64,000 nt of DNA from Nitrospirota bacterium (GCA_016215115.1 JACRLN010000015.1:1-64000), one strand, 5' to 3'. Counted from the stretch's first letter, positions 9,373 to 19,393 are shown. Made by a program: numbers and translations. Notes: generated from the letters alone by a model not told the origin.

Positions 9373-9840
9373 TGTTTTTAACCCAAATAATGCATTTAAC
9401 CACAGAGGTCACAGAGGAATTTATTGAAATAAAAAAGAAAATACAATATTTCTCTTTTTACTCTGTGCACTCTTTTATGTAATAGTTATGTTTAAAATTT
9501 CTTAAAGTTAAAAATAATGAGAACACGGAGAAGCATTTTAAAATTAGAGTCTTTTAAAAAATCAAAACTCATCTCTGTGTTCTCTGTGGTTTTTTCACTG
9601 CATTTTTCAGGTTAAAGGGCAAAGGAAATATCGAAGCGTAGAATAAGACATTAGTTTTTGTAACTTAAGGTTCCATTTTGGCGTTTAAAATCTGGGGGGA
9701 CATAAAGATTTCATGTTCCAACTTTCCAAGCAAGAAAAATCAGAGGTGGTCGCAAATTGCGGCCACCTCAAAAAGCTTAAATTCTCACACCTTTATAAAA
9801 TAACGGATGAAACATCTAAAATGATTATGGGATTTTCCAA
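9373..9840. other. Gene-free gap with CACAGAG repeats and a hairpin
   Basis: No supportable gene. AACCACAGAGGTCACAGAGG near 9398 and the opposed TCTGTGTTCTCTGTGG near 9573 belong to the same repeat family as those around the GxxExxY gene (19394-19910). A near-perfect palindrome at 9743-9769 (GAGGTGG...CCACCTC) forms a strong hairpin followed by AAAAAG. The gap separates ordinary chromosome from the CRISPR locus and may mark its edge. Confidence 0.7.
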
Positions 9841-10057
9841 CTATTTAAGAGAGTTGAGGAGTTCTTAGAGTTACTGGAGTTTATTAGTGTTGAAGGAAAG
9901 CCGGTTGGTGAATGGCATTTACTTGATGAGCATTTGAAGGGGACGGCGGAATTTGCGAAATCGTTTGCGGATGCGGTTCGGATCGGGAGAGTGGGGTTGT
10001 CTGGCGGGGTTGTGGCATGACTTGGGGAAGTATGCATTTTTTGTTTGTATAAGCTGA
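9841..10057 (+). pseudogene. Decayed cas3 N-terminus (HD domain remnant)
   Basis: Frame 1 from 9841 reads ...GKPVGEWHLLDEHLKGTAEF then AKSFADA. After one extra base near 9976 the next frame continues FGSGEWGCLAGLWHDLGKYA and stops at 10055-10057. WH, EH and WHDLGKY are the metal-binding HD signatures of type I-C Cas3. There is no helicase part. It occupies the canonical cas3 slot directly before cas5c. It is not a copy of the intact cas3 at 13779, whose HD region reads differently. Confidence 0.8.
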
Positions 10058-10104
10058 CAGGATAGCATAAAATCAAAAAGCTACTAAGAATGGAGGGCTT
10101 ATTA

Positions 10105-10746
10105 ATGGAGAAATCATACGAGGTATCATTTGAAATCGCTGGGTCTGCTGCTATGTTTACGCGGCCTGATTCAGGCGCGGCGCAAGTGTCTTATCCTGCG
10201 CCGACTTTTTCAGCAGCTAAAGGAATGTTTGATTCCATTGCATTACTACGAGGTGATAAGAAAAGTGATTTTAAGGGCAAGGCAGCTATTAGACCGACGA
10301 AAGTAGAAATTTGTGCTCCGATAAAATACCACAAATACACAACCAACTATGGCGGACCGCTTAGACATAGTAATCAGAGGACTAAGGGCAACTCTTATCA
10401 AATCCCTGCAACTGTGTTGATAGATGTTTGTTATCGCATCTACGGCATCGTGGAAGAGGTTAGCATCTCGCGTGATAGAACAAATCATAGGCATTACCTG
10501 CAGGACTTGTTTCATAGGCGACTAAAACAAGGAAGATTTTACTACACTCCATGCCTCGGATGGAAAGAGTTTGTGCCGTCTTATATAGGAGAGTTTCGGG
10601 AATACACAAAGAAACAGGAGGACATCAATATTGTGATTCCCTCCATGCTTCACAGTGTTTTCAACAAAATATCAGATGGCCAAGTTGCGCCGAGTTTCAC
10701 TGTTGACGCGGTAATCAAGGAAGGAGAGTTGATTTATGCTAAATGA
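10105..10746 (+). CDS. cas5: CRISPR Cas5c (type I-C), pre-crRNA processing RAMP
   Basis: 213 residues. YEVSFEIAGSAAMFTRPDSG and PAPTFSAAKGMFDSI are the Cas5d/Cas5c N-terminal RAMP fold. In type I-C this subunit replaces Cas6: it cuts the pre-crRNA at the repeat hairpin and caps the 5' handle in the Cascade complex. The ATG at 10105 is preferred over the one at 10090 because a GGAGGG ribosome site lies between them at correct spacing. It overlaps cas8c by 11 nt. Confidence 0.95.
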   Translation: MEKSYEVSFEIAGSAAMFTRPDSGAAQVSYPAPTFSAAKGMFDSIALLRGDKKSDFKGKAAIRPTKVEICAPIKYHKYTTNYGGPLRHSNQRTKGNSYQIPATVLIDVCYRIYGIVEEVSISRDRTNHRHYLQDLFHRRLKQGRFYYTPCLGWKEFVPSYIGEFREYTKKQEDINIVIPSMLHSVFNKISDGQVAPSFTVDAVIKEGELIYAK

Positions 10747-12871
10747 ACTATATGAGCTATCCAGCAATCTGAAGAAATGCGGAATTGCTGTAGGAATTCC
10801 GCATCAGGATGTAAAAAAGCCCGGCAAGGGTGACGGGCTTATTATTGAAGTCGATAGTCAAGCCGAACCGGTGAATATTGAATTCACGGATTCAGTAAAA
10901 ATGACCAAGCTATGGACAATCAGGAAAGGGAAGCACAATAGTTTCCCCTACATGAAGATTAAGCCATTGTGGAATTTAGCTTTAGATGATTCGCTCAGAG
11001 ACTATCTTAAGTACATTCGCAATAAAAAAGATACGAAGAATATTTTTACCGGAAAAATAAAAGAAATATTTGAACCGGTTTGTAATGTCAAAGAACTTAA
11101 CCAGCAGGAAGTAATTATTTCGAAATGGGCGAAAAATAAAATACAGACATTAAGTGATAAAGAGAAAAAACTTGATTCTTTACTTCAGTTGGTTGGACGC
11201 CTTCCTGGCGATGCAAACAAAACAACTGCGTTCATGACAACCTTGGCGAACCTTTTTCTACAGAAGATGCAAACTATCATTGATGAGGGATATGGCAATT
11301 CTGAAAAAGATGGCAAGAAACGACAAGAGATTATGGAAACGGTGTTTATTGGCAAGATAAAAAAAGAAAAGGGGAAGGAAAAAGTTGTTTGTGATGTTCC
11401 ATTATTTTTCGATATAAGCGATTGGTCGAAATTTTCTTGTCGTGTTGCTGATCCAGCAATGGGTAAGCTCGTTGGAGCACATCTTCCATCCGGACAACAA
11501 GCGGGTGAACAAGGCATATCCGCATTAGAAGGTGTAAAGAAAGTTTTGCATTTGGGGCCGTACCCCGATCCGACATTACCTGCGGTTGGCATTGCGTATC
11601 TGTTTTCAATGAATGAGGATATACCATGCCATGACAGATATAGGCTGATCGGGTCTAAGATATTTCCTTCGAGCAGAGATGCTGTAGAAGCGGTTCACGG
11701 TGCACTTCAGTGGTGTGTTGCTGATGATCGGAAAGGGAAGACATGGCAGGGAATTCCTAATGTTAAGCGTGAGCAGGATTTGCTTATTTCCTATTTGGAA
11801 GAAAAACCGGAAAGTGATATTGCACTTGCAAGTATTTTTGCAGCGCCTGACGTAAAGGAAAGCGAAACAGCCGAGGCTGCTTATGAAATCAAAACGAGAA
11901 CTGTTTGCGATGCGTTGCGCGGAATGCCGGGCTTAAATGATAATTCTCAGGTCAATGTGCTTGTTATTAATAAAGTTGATCCAGGGAGAGCTCAGGTAGT
12001 GTTAAGCACTGCTTACAGTGTTAAGAATATCATTCAAAGTGTAGAGGAATGGGGAACTGCCGCTAAGAATCGCCCTGCATTTTCTTTGTTGCTTCCGGGC
12101 AAGAAAGGTGAGAAAGCGTTGCATGCTGAACCTCCGTGTCCTTCGCCCACGGATGTCATGAAATGTTTTCAGAACCAATGGATCAAGAACGGTCACGATA
12201 AGCGTGATGTGCCTGGAGTTGCATTGAGACATGTGTATGATTTGTTTCTGGGAGACACAATGATTGCTCAACAGGCGGCAAGTAATTTCATAAATCTTTC
12301 TTCACAGCGGCTTAGCGAATTGTTCATCGGTTATGGCGGCACTGATCATATAACATCAGAAACGATTAAATTTGAGGTGCTGAAAAAGAAGTATTTGACC
12401 GATGCCCGTAAAACCGTATTGCATGGCATATCCATTTTAGCGATTGCGTTATATAAACTCGGCATAAAAAAGGAGGACTACATGAAAAACGCGGCTTTTA
12501 ATGTCGGCAGGATGCTTGCGCTTGCGGACAAATTGCATTGTGAGTATTGCATTAATGTACGCGGGAAGAATGAGACTGATGCAGAAAAGAAAAAATCTAT
12601 TCCAGCTCAGTTAATCGGCAATGCACTTATGCGTACAGCATTGGATAATCCTTTAAAAGGACTGTCCCTTCTTAGTGAAAGGTTATTGATATATCAGGCA
12701 TGGGCAACTAAGGCACAGGGTGATAATGTTGGATTGGCCAAGTGGGTCTTGGGCCAGATGGGGTATGTTTCAGCAGAGCTGGAAAATGCCGACATTCCAA
12801 AACAAACTGATGACGCGGTAAAGGCGCAAATACTGCTGGGCTATTTAGCACATGTTAAAAATGAAAGTTGA
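10736..12871 (+). CDS. cas8c: CRISPR Cas8c (Csd1), type I-C large subunit
   Basis: 711 residues, normal for Csd1-like proteins. It starts MLNELYELSSNLKKCGIAVG and contains PLFFDISDW, LHLGPYPDP and the helical C-terminus that carries the small-subunit function in type I-C. The protein recognises the PAM and starts R-loop formation. A GGAGAG ribosome site lies inside cas5, and the next gene follows after 30 nt. The subtype call follows from this gene with cas5c and cas7c. Confidence 0.93.
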   Translation: MLNELYELSSNLKKCGIAVGIPHQDVKKPGKGDGLIIEVDSQAEPVNIEFTDSVKMTKLWTIRKGKHNSFPYMKIKPLWNLALDDSLRDYLKYIRNKKDTKNIFTGKIKEIFEPVCNVKELNQQEVIISKWAKNKIQTLSDKEKKLDSLLQLVGRLPGDANKTTAFMTTLANLFLQKMQTIIDEGYGNSEKDGKKRQEIMETVFIGKIKKEKGKEKVVCDVPLFFDISDWSKFSCRVADPAMGKLVGAHLPSGQQAGEQGISALEGVKKVLHLGPYPDPTLPAVGIAYLFSMNEDIPCHDRYRLIGSKIFPSSRDAVEAVHGALQWCVADDRKGKTWQGIPNVKREQDLLISYLEEKPESDIALASIFAAPDVKESETAEAAYEIKTRTVCDALRGMPGLNDNSQVNVLVINKVDPGRAQVVLSTAYSVKNIIQSVEEWGTAAKNRPAFSLLLPGKKGEKALHAEPPCPSPTDVMKCFQNQWIKNGHDKRDVPGVALRHVYDLFLGDTMIAQQAASNFINLSSQRLSELFIGYGGTDHITSETIKFEVLKKKYLTDARKTVLHGISILAIALYKLGIKKEDYMKNAAFNVGRMLALADKLHCEYCINVRGKNETDAEKKKSIPAQLIGNALMRTALDNPLKGLSLLSERLLIYQAWATKAQGDNVGLAKWVLGQMGYVSAELENADIPKQTDDAVKAQILLGYLAHVKNES

Positions 12872-12901
12872 TAAAATTATAACTTTAAAAGGAGGTTTGT
12901 T

Positions 12902-13786
12902 ATGTCAGAGAAGACTAATAATTTAGTAGACAAGAGAGCAACTGGACTGTTGATTATCGAGGTGCGCAATTCTAATCCCAACGGTGATCCTGACCGGGAA
13001 AGCGATCCTCGGCAGAGACAGGACGGACGCGGTGAGATTTCGCCGGTTTCATTTAAACGGAAAGTACGTGATCTTATAGAAATGAAAACAGGAAAGGTCT
13101 GGGAATCTATTTCTAAGCAATTCTCTCTGGCGCTTGATCCGAATAAGTTTATGATTTCCGAAAGCCGTGAAACAAAGCTTGCGGATATTCGTAATTTAAA
13201 TGAAGAGCAGTTCACTGAGAAGTTTTGGGATGGTCGTATCTTCGGTAACACGGAACTGGAAAAGGGGAGAAATATACCGGTTAAAACTGGCGTGGTGCAG
13301 TTCGGACTTGGGGTATCAATGTCTCCGATAGAAGTAAGGCGTATGACGACTACGAATCCACCGGTAGAGGGAGATAAAAAAGGGGGGATGGCGCCTCTGG
13401 CTTACCGCATTGTGCAGCATGGAGTCTATTGTATGCCGTTTTTTGTTAATTCAACTGCTGCAAGAAAAACCAAATGCACTCAAGATGATATTAACGTCTT
13501 ATTAAAGATCATTCCATTTGCTTATCCTCATACAGCATCCTATATTCGATCATGCGTTGAAATCCGTCATGCGTGGTATATGGAACATAAATCAGCATTG
13601 GGATCATGTTCCGATTTTGCTTTGCTTGATGCGCTGACTCCAATGCGTAAAGGTGATACCGATGAACAGCGTAAAGAGAATGCTGAGAAACCGTCTACGT
13701 CCTGGGATGATTATGACGTGCCTAAAGAATTACCGAAAGAGTTGCGAGATAAATTGGGCGACTTTAGGGATTTAATGAATGAATAG
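12902..13786 (+). CDS. cas7: CRISPR Cas7c (Csd2), Cascade backbone
   Basis: 294 residues. LIIEVRNSNPNGDPDRESDP is the typical Csd2 N-terminus. It has a central RXXT-type thumb region and PLAYRIVQHGVYCMPFFVN. Multiple copies polymerise along the crRNA spacer. An AAGGAGG ribosome site precedes the ATG. The gene end overlaps cas3 by 8 nt. Confidence 0.95.
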   Translation: MSEKTNNLVDKRATGLLIIEVRNSNPNGDPDRESDPRQRQDGRGEISPVSFKRKVRDLIEMKTGKVWESISKQFSLALDPNKFMISESRETKLADIRNLNEEQFTEKFWDGRIFGNTELEKGRNIPVKTGVVQFGLGVSMSPIEVRRMTTTNPPVEGDKKGGMAPLAYRIVQHGVYCMPFFVNSTAARKTKCTQDDINVLLKIIPFAYPHTASYIRSCVEIRHAWYMEHKSALGSCSDFALLDALTPMRKGDTDEQRKENAEKPSTSWDDYDVPKELPKELRDKLGDFRDLMNE

Positions 13787-16004
13787 TGAAGAACCATTAG
13801 CGCACAGTGCAAAGCCGGAAAAGGGAATATCAGCACAGACATATGCGAAACATGTAGACGCGGTATTGAAGCGTGCAGACGCTAACGTTACCGCAATGGC
13901 AAAGTATTTTTTCGGGGATGCGCAAGTTTTACATCAATCCGTAAAGCGCGCGGCTCTGCTTCATGATTTAGGTAAGCTTGATGCGGCTAATCAAGCAGTC
14001 TTGGAGAAAGGCAATAAGAAGCATTTACCTTTGAATCATGTTGATGCCGGTACGACCTATTTATCCAGAGGCAAAGAATTTGAGGCTGCTTTTTTCGTAT
14101 ACGGGCATCACATTGGTTTGTGCTCTGTGCCATGGGAAACCGGAAGAGGAAATCTGTTTTTACGTGATGAGAGAATTTGCAGCGAAGTTGATCAAAAACT
14201 TACCGCATATCTTTCTGACCATGCAGAATGTTATGAGAAGGTTGAGGAGTCGTCAGGCATGATTGTTAATTCGGGATGGACCGGGCTGACAAGGAGATTG
14301 GCTTTTTCATGTCTGGTTGATGCCGATTATGGCGACACCGCAATACATTATGGCGGAGAAACAGAAAAGCAATCGGCAAATCAGCAATGGAAAAAGCGCC
14401 TTGAGAAATTAAATGAGTATGTTGAAGGCTTGAAAAATAAATCTGACGCTTCCAAGGAACGCAAAAAACAAAGGCAAGTAACTTATGAAACCTGTCGTGA
14501 TGCGGACACAAAGCCCGGCTTATATGCATGCGACAGCCCGGTCGGAACTGGTAAGACTACGGCAGTTATGGCCCATCTTCTGCGCACAGCGATTGATAAG
14601 AAGTTGCGCCATATCTTCGTGGTATTGCCTTACACGAACATCATCAAGCAATCAGTGGACGTTTATCGTAAGGCGCTCATTCTTCCCGGTGAGAATCCTG
14701 AAGAAGTTGTCGCCGAACACCACCATCAGGCTGATTTTTCAAGCTATGACTTGCGCCAACACGCTGCTTTATGGACAGTGCCTATTATAGTGACAACAGC
14801 AGTTCAGTTTTTCGAGACATTAGGTGCGAATCATCCAGCTCAAATACGAAAGCTCCATGAATTGCCTGGGTCAGCGATATTCTTAGATGAGGCACACGCT
14901 GCGATACCAACGTGGTTATGGCCACAGTCATGGCGTTGGTTGAAGGATTTGATTGCTAATTGGCGTTGTCATTTCGTGTTCGCATCGGGGTCGCTTCCTC
15001 AGTTCTGGCAGAATGAGAAGATCACAAGTCCATCTGAGGATGTGCCAAACCTTTTGGGCAATAAACAGAAGACGCAGGTAAATAAGCAAGAGAAGGAACG
15101 AGTAACCTATTCATCGAAGGAAGAAGAGTTTGATGTTGATGGATTGTTGAAATTTATACAGTCAAAGAATGGGCCAAGGCTGGTTGTCTTAAATACAGTA
15201 CAATCTGCGGCGGTTTTAGCTTGGAAAATGCGAAAGACAGGAAAGCAAGTCATGCATTTATCGACTGCATTGACCCCTAATGACAGAGACGCCCTTGTTG
15301 AGGACATAAAAATGAGACTGCAAAAGAAAGACGACACAGATTGGACGCTTGTTGCGACAAGTTGTGTTGAGGCCGGGATGGATTTTTCTTTTGCCACGGC
15401 ATTCAGGGAAAGTTGCAGTGCGGCAAGTCTGATCCAGATTGGTGGTCGCGTTAACCGACACGGCAATTCCGCACAAGCAGAAGTGTTCGACTTTCGTGTT
15501 AATGATCCTCTCATGAAGAATAATCCACAGTTAAGAACTTCTCGACATGTTTTAAAAACACTTATTGAGGAAATGTATTTCGAGACAATAGACCCTACAG
15601 AAATAGTTACAGAAGCAATGAGGCGCGAACTGATGAGTGATTTCGGCGATTTTGAAAAAATGTCCCTTGAAATTATAACACATGAAAGGACTAACGATTA
15701 TCCAGAAGTGGCAAAACTATGTAAGGTCATAGATGCAAATACCAGGTTGGTGGTTATATCACCAGAAATCGCCGAAGCCTTGAGGTGCTATGAGAAAGTT
15801 GATCCAGTACAGTTAATTCGCAATAGTGTTCAGATTCGATTCTTTAAAATTAACACAAAACAATTTAGCAGTTTTTGTATCCCTGTTAATGATCATCGAG
15901 AGATATATGCTTGGCAAGGTAAATATGACGGTAGGTTTTTAGGGTATATGGAAGCAATAATCCCATTACTTGAACTGGATGCTGATGGGTTTGCAATAGT
16001 ATGA
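13779..16004 (+). CDS. cas3: CRISPR Cas3 HD nuclease-helicase (intact)
   Basis: 741 residues. The N-terminal HD nuclease has RAALLHDLGKLD (about residue 66) and FVYGHHIGL (about 107). The SF2 helicase has Walker A DSPVGTGKTTAVMAHL (about 249), DEAH box FLDEAHAAIP (about 368), SGS motif FASGSLPQFW (about 405) and motif VI QIGGRVNRHGN (about 552). It degrades the non-target strand after Cascade binding. Its position after cas7 is unusual for type I-C, where cas3 comes first; that place holds a different, broken cas3. Confidence 0.93.
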   Translation: MNSEEPLAHSAKPEKGISAQTYAKHVDAVLKRADANVTAMAKYFFGDAQVLHQSVKRAALLHDLGKLDAANQAVLEKGNKKHLPLNHVDAGTTYLSRGKEFEAAFFVYGHHIGLCSVPWETGRGNLFLRDERICSEVDQKLTAYLSDHAECYEKVEESSGMIVNSGWTGLTRRLAFSCLVDADYGDTAIHYGGETEKQSANQQWKKRLEKLNEYVEGLKNKSDASKERKKQRQVTYETCRDADTKPGLYACDSPVGTGKTTAVMAHLLRTAIDKKLRHIFVVLPYTNIIKQSVDVYRKALILPGENPEEVVAEHHHQADFSSYDLRQHAALWTVPIIVTTAVQFFETLGANHPAQIRKLHELPGSAIFLDEAHAAIPTWLWPQSWRWLKDLIANWRCHFVFASGSLPQFWQNEKITSPSEDVPNLLGNKQKTQVNKQEKERVTYSSKEEEFDVDGLLKFIQSKNGPRLVVLNTVQSAAVLAWKMRKTGKQVMHLSTALTPNDRDALVEDIKMRLQKKDDTDWTLVATSCVEAGMDFSFATAFRESCSAASLIQIGGRVNRHGNSAQAEVFDFRVNDPLMKNNPQLRTSRHVLKTLIEEMYFETIDPTEIVTEAMRRELMSDFGDFEKMSLEIITHERTNDYPEVAKLCKVIDANTRLVVISPEIAEALRCYEKVDPVQLIRNSVQIRFFKINTKQFSSFCIPVNDHREIYAWQGKYDGRFLGYMEAIIPLLELDADGFAIV

Positions 16005-16076
16005 GGTACACAAATCAATGACTATATTAAAGAGAAATTTGAACAACTTTAAAACTTTAAGAGGGGACAACAACAA

Positions 16077-16646
16077 ATGACTAACCCAAAAGAATTCCCG
16101 CAACTCATCCCGCCGCACGGCGGATATCGGGAGCTGCAATCTTACAAAATGTCGGAGATTGTTTATGACGCCACAATAGTGTTTTGCGACCGCTTTATCA
16201 ATAAGAGATCCCGCACTCATGACCAGATGGTGCAGGCGGCGCGCAGCGGCAAACAGAACATCGCCGAGGGCAGCATGGCGTCGGGCACTTCCAAGAAGAC
16301 CGAGCTAAAGCTAATCGGCGTGGCGAGAGCCAGCCTTGAAGAGTTGCTGCTTGATTATGAGGATTTTCTGCGGCAGAAAGGGCTACAACTTTGGGGCAAG
16401 GACCATAAGCAAGCTCAAAAAATAAGAGCGCTTGCTCATGAAAAAAATAAGTCTTATTTGACTTATAAGATCTATTTGGAGGCTTCGCCTCCTGAAGTTG
16501 CTGTGAACACCATGATCTGCCTGATCCACCAGACAAACTACCTGCTTGATCAGCAGTTGCGGGCTTTAGAAAAGGATTTTTTGAAAGAGGGTGGGTTCAC
16601 TGAAAGACTCTACCGAACGCGATCACAGTTGCGCAAAGGGAGGTAA
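16077..16646 (+). CDS. Four-helix bundle protein with suffix domain, in cas operon
   Basis: 189 residues. The core QMVQAARSGKQNIAEGSMAS is the signature of the S23/four-helix-bundle family first seen in 23S rRNA intervening sequences. The tail with LIHQTNYLLDQQLRALEKDF matches the suffix variant. The molecular role of the family is unknown. It lies between cas3 (72-nt gap) and cas4 (10-nt gap) on the same strand, with a GAGGGG ribosome site. It is not a known Cas protein. Confidence 0.85.
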   Translation: MTNPKEFPQLIPPHGGYRELQSYKMSEIVYDATIVFCDRFINKRSRTHDQMVQAARSGKQNIAEGSMASGTSKKTELKLIGVARASLEELLLDYEDFLRQKGLQLWGKDHKQAQKIRALAHEKNKSYLTYKIYLEASPPEVAVNTMICLIHQTNYLLDQQLRALEKDFLKEGGFTERLYRTRSQLRKGR

Positions 16647-16656
16647 TAGGTCATAT

Positions 16657-17298
16657 ATGACTAATAAGACTTATAGTTACTCAGAAGACGACCTAATCCA
16701 GCTTTCTTCATTACAGCACATTGTGTTCTGCCCCCGACAGTGCGCCCTGATCTACATCGAGCAAGTCTGGAGCGAAAACCTGTTCACCGCCGAGGGCAGG
16801 CTCATGCACGACAAGGTTGACACTGCAAACCGGGAATCGAGAGGTAAGATTCGCATCGAGTATGGTGTGCCGCTACGATCCTTGAGGCTCGGTCTCATCG
16901 GCAAGGCGGATGTCGTTGAATTTCACAAAAGAGACGGCAGGATGTGGCAGCCTTTTCCAGTAGAATATAAGCGCGGCAAGCCGAAGATTGACGATAGCGA
17001 TAAGGTTCAGCTTTGCGCACAGGCTATATGCCTTGAAGAAATGCTCAATGTCGAGATCAGCGAGGGCGCTCTTTTTTACGGACAGACCCGGCGCAGGGAG
17101 GATGTTGTTTTCGATAATGCTTTGAGAATGGAGACTGAGGAGACGGCGAGAAAGGTGCATGAGCTTATTGCATCGGGGATTACTCCAAAAGCTGAGTATT
17201 CAGCAAAGTGTAAAAAATGCTCGTTGCTTGAATTGTGTTTGCCGAAAGTTAGCAGGAAGGCAAGTAAATATTTACTGACGGTAATAGAGGAGGAATAA
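16657..17298 (+). CDS. cas4: CRISPR Cas4 exonuclease
   Basis: 213 residues, RecB-like nuclease with a 4Fe-4S cluster. The first cysteine is in IVFCPRQCALIY and the last three in AKCKKCSLLELC. Catalytic PD-(D/E)xK residues are suggested by VEYKRGKPK. Cas4 trims prespacers and selects their PAM. I start at 16657, after a GGAGGT site; the in-frame ATG at 16591 lies inside the four-helix-bundle gene and adds non-family sequence. Confidence 0.95.
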   Translation: MTNKTYSYSEDDLIQLSSLQHIVFCPRQCALIYIEQVWSENLFTAEGRLMHDKVDTANRESRGKIRIEYGVPLRSLRLGLIGKADVVEFHKRDGRMWQPFPVEYKRGKPKIDDSDKVQLCAQAICLEEMLNVEISEGALFYGQTRRREDVVFDNALRMETEETARKVHELIASGITPKAEYSAKCKKCSLLELCLPKVSRKASKYLLTVIEEE

Positions 17299-17301
17299 AG
17301 G

Positions 17302-18354
17302 ATGTCTATGAAGAAAAAGGGGGACAGCATGTCAATTAAAAGCAATTTACTTTTTTATCAAACAGAGGACGGGAAAACCAGACTTGAAGTCCGGCTGCAA
17401 GGCGAGACAGTATGGCTAACACTTAGTCAGATGGCAGAATTGTTTCAGGTAGACAAATCCGGGATAAGCCGCCATCTCAAGAACATATACGAAACAGGGG
17501 AGCTTAACCCTGCGTCAACCATTGCAAATTTTGCAACAGTTCAACAAGAGGGCTCACGCAGTGTCCAGCGAGAATTGGAATATTACAACCTTGATGCCAT
17601 AATCTCGGTAGGATATAGGGTCAATAGCATACGCGGCACACAGTTCCGCATCTGGGCTACCCAGCGGCTGCGGGAATACATTATCAAGGGTTTCACTCTG
17701 GACGACGAGCGGTTAAAGCAAGCCGGGGGGGGCAATTACTTTGATGAACTGCTGGCCCGCATCCGGGACATACGGTCTTCTGAAAAGATGTTCTGGCGCA
17801 AGGTATTGGATATTTATGCCACCAGCATAGACTATGATCAGCATAATGACCTTTCGCAGCAGTTCTTTGCCGTTATACAGAACAAAATGCACTGGGCAGC
17901 ACACGGCCACACCGCCGCTGAGGTTATTTACCACAGGGCGGATGCCGCCAAACCCAACATGGGAATGACTACATGGCTGGGAGACAAACCTCGAAAGACT
18001 GACGCCGAAATCGCCAAGAATTATCTGAACGAGCAAGAGTTGGATGTGTTAAACCGCATCGTCACCATGTACCTCGACTTTGCCGAGCTTCAGGCCCTGA
18101 ACCGCAAGCCTATGTATATGCGCGATTGGATTGCGAAGCTGGACGATTTTCTAAAGCTGACAGGCAGGGATATTTTGAGCCATGCGGGTAAGATCACACA
18201 TGATGAGGCGTTGCAAAGGGCACACGCTGAGTATGAGCAGTACCGGAAAGAACGGCTGAATGAACCTTCGCATGTGGAGCGTCAATTTCTTGAAGCTATA
18301 GAGAAAACAAAGCGGATAGAAAAATCAGGCAAGCGTGGGCGAGGGAAGAAATGA
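17302..18354 (+). CDS. RhuM-family protein embedded in cas operon
   Basis: 350 residues. An N-terminal KilA/Bro-like winged helix (VWLTLSQMAELFQVDKSGIS) is followed by ISVGYRVNSIRGTQFRIWAT and LREYIIKGFTLDDERL, which define RhuM (named from a Salmonella pathogenicity island). The C-terminal half carries NEQELDVLNRIVTMYLDFAE. RhuM proteins recur in mobile and defence regions; their biochemical function is not established. The ATG follows GGAGGAATAAAGG by correct spacing, is 3 nt after cas4, and the stop overlaps the cas1 ATG by 4 nt, so it is translated as part of the cas operon. Confidence 0.88.
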   Translation: MSMKKKGDSMSIKSNLLFYQTEDGKTRLEVRLQGETVWLTLSQMAELFQVDKSGISRHLKNIYETGELNPASTIANFATVQQEGSRSVQRELEYYNLDAIISVGYRVNSIRGTQFRIWATQRLREYIIKGFTLDDERLKQAGGGNYFDELLARIRDIRSSEKMFWRKVLDIYATSIDYDQHNDLSQQFFAVIQNKMHWAAHGHTAAEVIYHRADAAKPNMGMTTWLGDKPRKTDAEIAKNYLNEQELDVLNRIVTMYLDFAELQALNRKPMYMRDWIAKLDDFLKLTGRDILSHAGKITHDEALQRAHAEYEQYRKERLNEPSHVERQFLEAIEKTKRIEKSGKRGRGKK

Positions 18355-19382
18355 AGAAACATCTCAACACATTATTTATCACAACGCAGGGATCGTACTT
18401 ATTTAAAGAAGGCGAGACGGTTGTCGTCAAGGTCGAAGACGAAGTCCGACTGCGTGTGCCTGTTCATACTCTTGGCGGGATTGTGTGTTTTGGACAGGTA
18501 TCGTGTAGTCCGTTTCTCATGGGCTTCTGCTCGGAGAACGGAGTGGCAATCAGTTTTCTCACGGAAAACGGCAGATTCCTTGCAAAGGTCCAGGGACCTG
18601 TGTCCGGCAATGTCCTTCTCAGACGTGAGCAGTACCGCCGTGCCGACGATTGCAAAGCATCCGTAGAAATTGCCAAAGCAGTATTGACCGGCAAGATCGC
18701 CAACTGTCGCACCGTGCTTTCGCGAGTGCTACGCGATCATCCTGAAAAGGTTGATACCGGAGAAATCACAAGGGCGGTCAATAAATTCGACAGCGCATTG
18801 AGAAGTTTACAGATTGAGTCAGATTTGGAAGTTCTGCGAGGGATAGAGGGCGAGTCGGCAAATACTTATTTCAGCGTATTTGATCATTTGATTACAGCGC
18901 AGAAAGAGGATTTCAAATTTTGCGAACGCAACCGCCGCCCACCGCTGGACAACGTAAATTGCCTGCTGTCGTTTTTGTACACGATTGTAATGCACGACAT
19001 CCGCTCTGCGCTTGAGACAGTAGGGCTTGACCCTGCCGTGGGATTTCTGCACAGGGACCGTCCGGGCAGGTATGGGCTGGCTCTGGATATGATGGAGGAA
19101 TTCAGACCATTCCTTGCAGACCGCCTCACTCTTTCATTGATAAATCTCTGTCAGGTGCAGGGCAAGGGATTTGACAGGAAAGAGTCGGGAGCTGTGTTGA
19201 TGGATGACGATACAAGAAAGACAGTGCTGGTTACATACCAGACCCGTAAGCAGGATGAGATAATGCATCCGTTTCTGAAAGAGAAGGTTACAGTCGGCTT
19301 GCTGTTTCACACGCAGGCTTTACTCATGGCGAGGTATCTGCGCGGCGATATGGATGCATATCCGCCGTTTGTATGGAAGTAA
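18351..19382 (+). CDS. cas1: CRISPR Cas1 integrase
   Basis: 343 residues, type I-C Cas1. The N-terminal beta domain begins LNTLFITTQGSYLFKEGETV. The catalytic metal ligands are in LRGIEGESANTYFSVF (Glu), VGFLHRDRPGRYGLALDMME (His and Asp). With Cas2 it inserts new spacers at the leader end. Its ATG overlaps the RhuM stop codon, which implies translational coupling to that gene. Confidence 0.96.
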   Translation: MKKHLNTLFITTQGSYLFKEGETVVVKVEDEVRLRVPVHTLGGIVCFGQVSCSPFLMGFCSENGVAISFLTENGRFLAKVQGPVSGNVLLRREQYRRADDCKASVEIAKAVLTGKIANCRTVLSRVLRDHPEKVDTGEITRAVNKFDSALRSLQIESDLEVLRGIEGESANTYFSVFDHLITAQKEDFKFCERNRRPPLDNVNCLLSFLYTIVMHDIRSALETVGLDPAVGFLHRDRPGRYGLALDMMEEFRPFLADRLTLSLINLCQVQGKGFDRKESGAVLMDDDTRKTVLVTYQTRKQDEIMHPFLKEKVTVGLLFHTQALLMARYLRGDMDAYPPFVWK

Positions 19383-19393
19383 GGAAAAAATAC

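Noticed and set aside
16591-16656. Extended cas4 start
   Set aside because: The 22 extra residues overlap the four-helix-bundle gene and have no family match; a ribosome site supports 16657.
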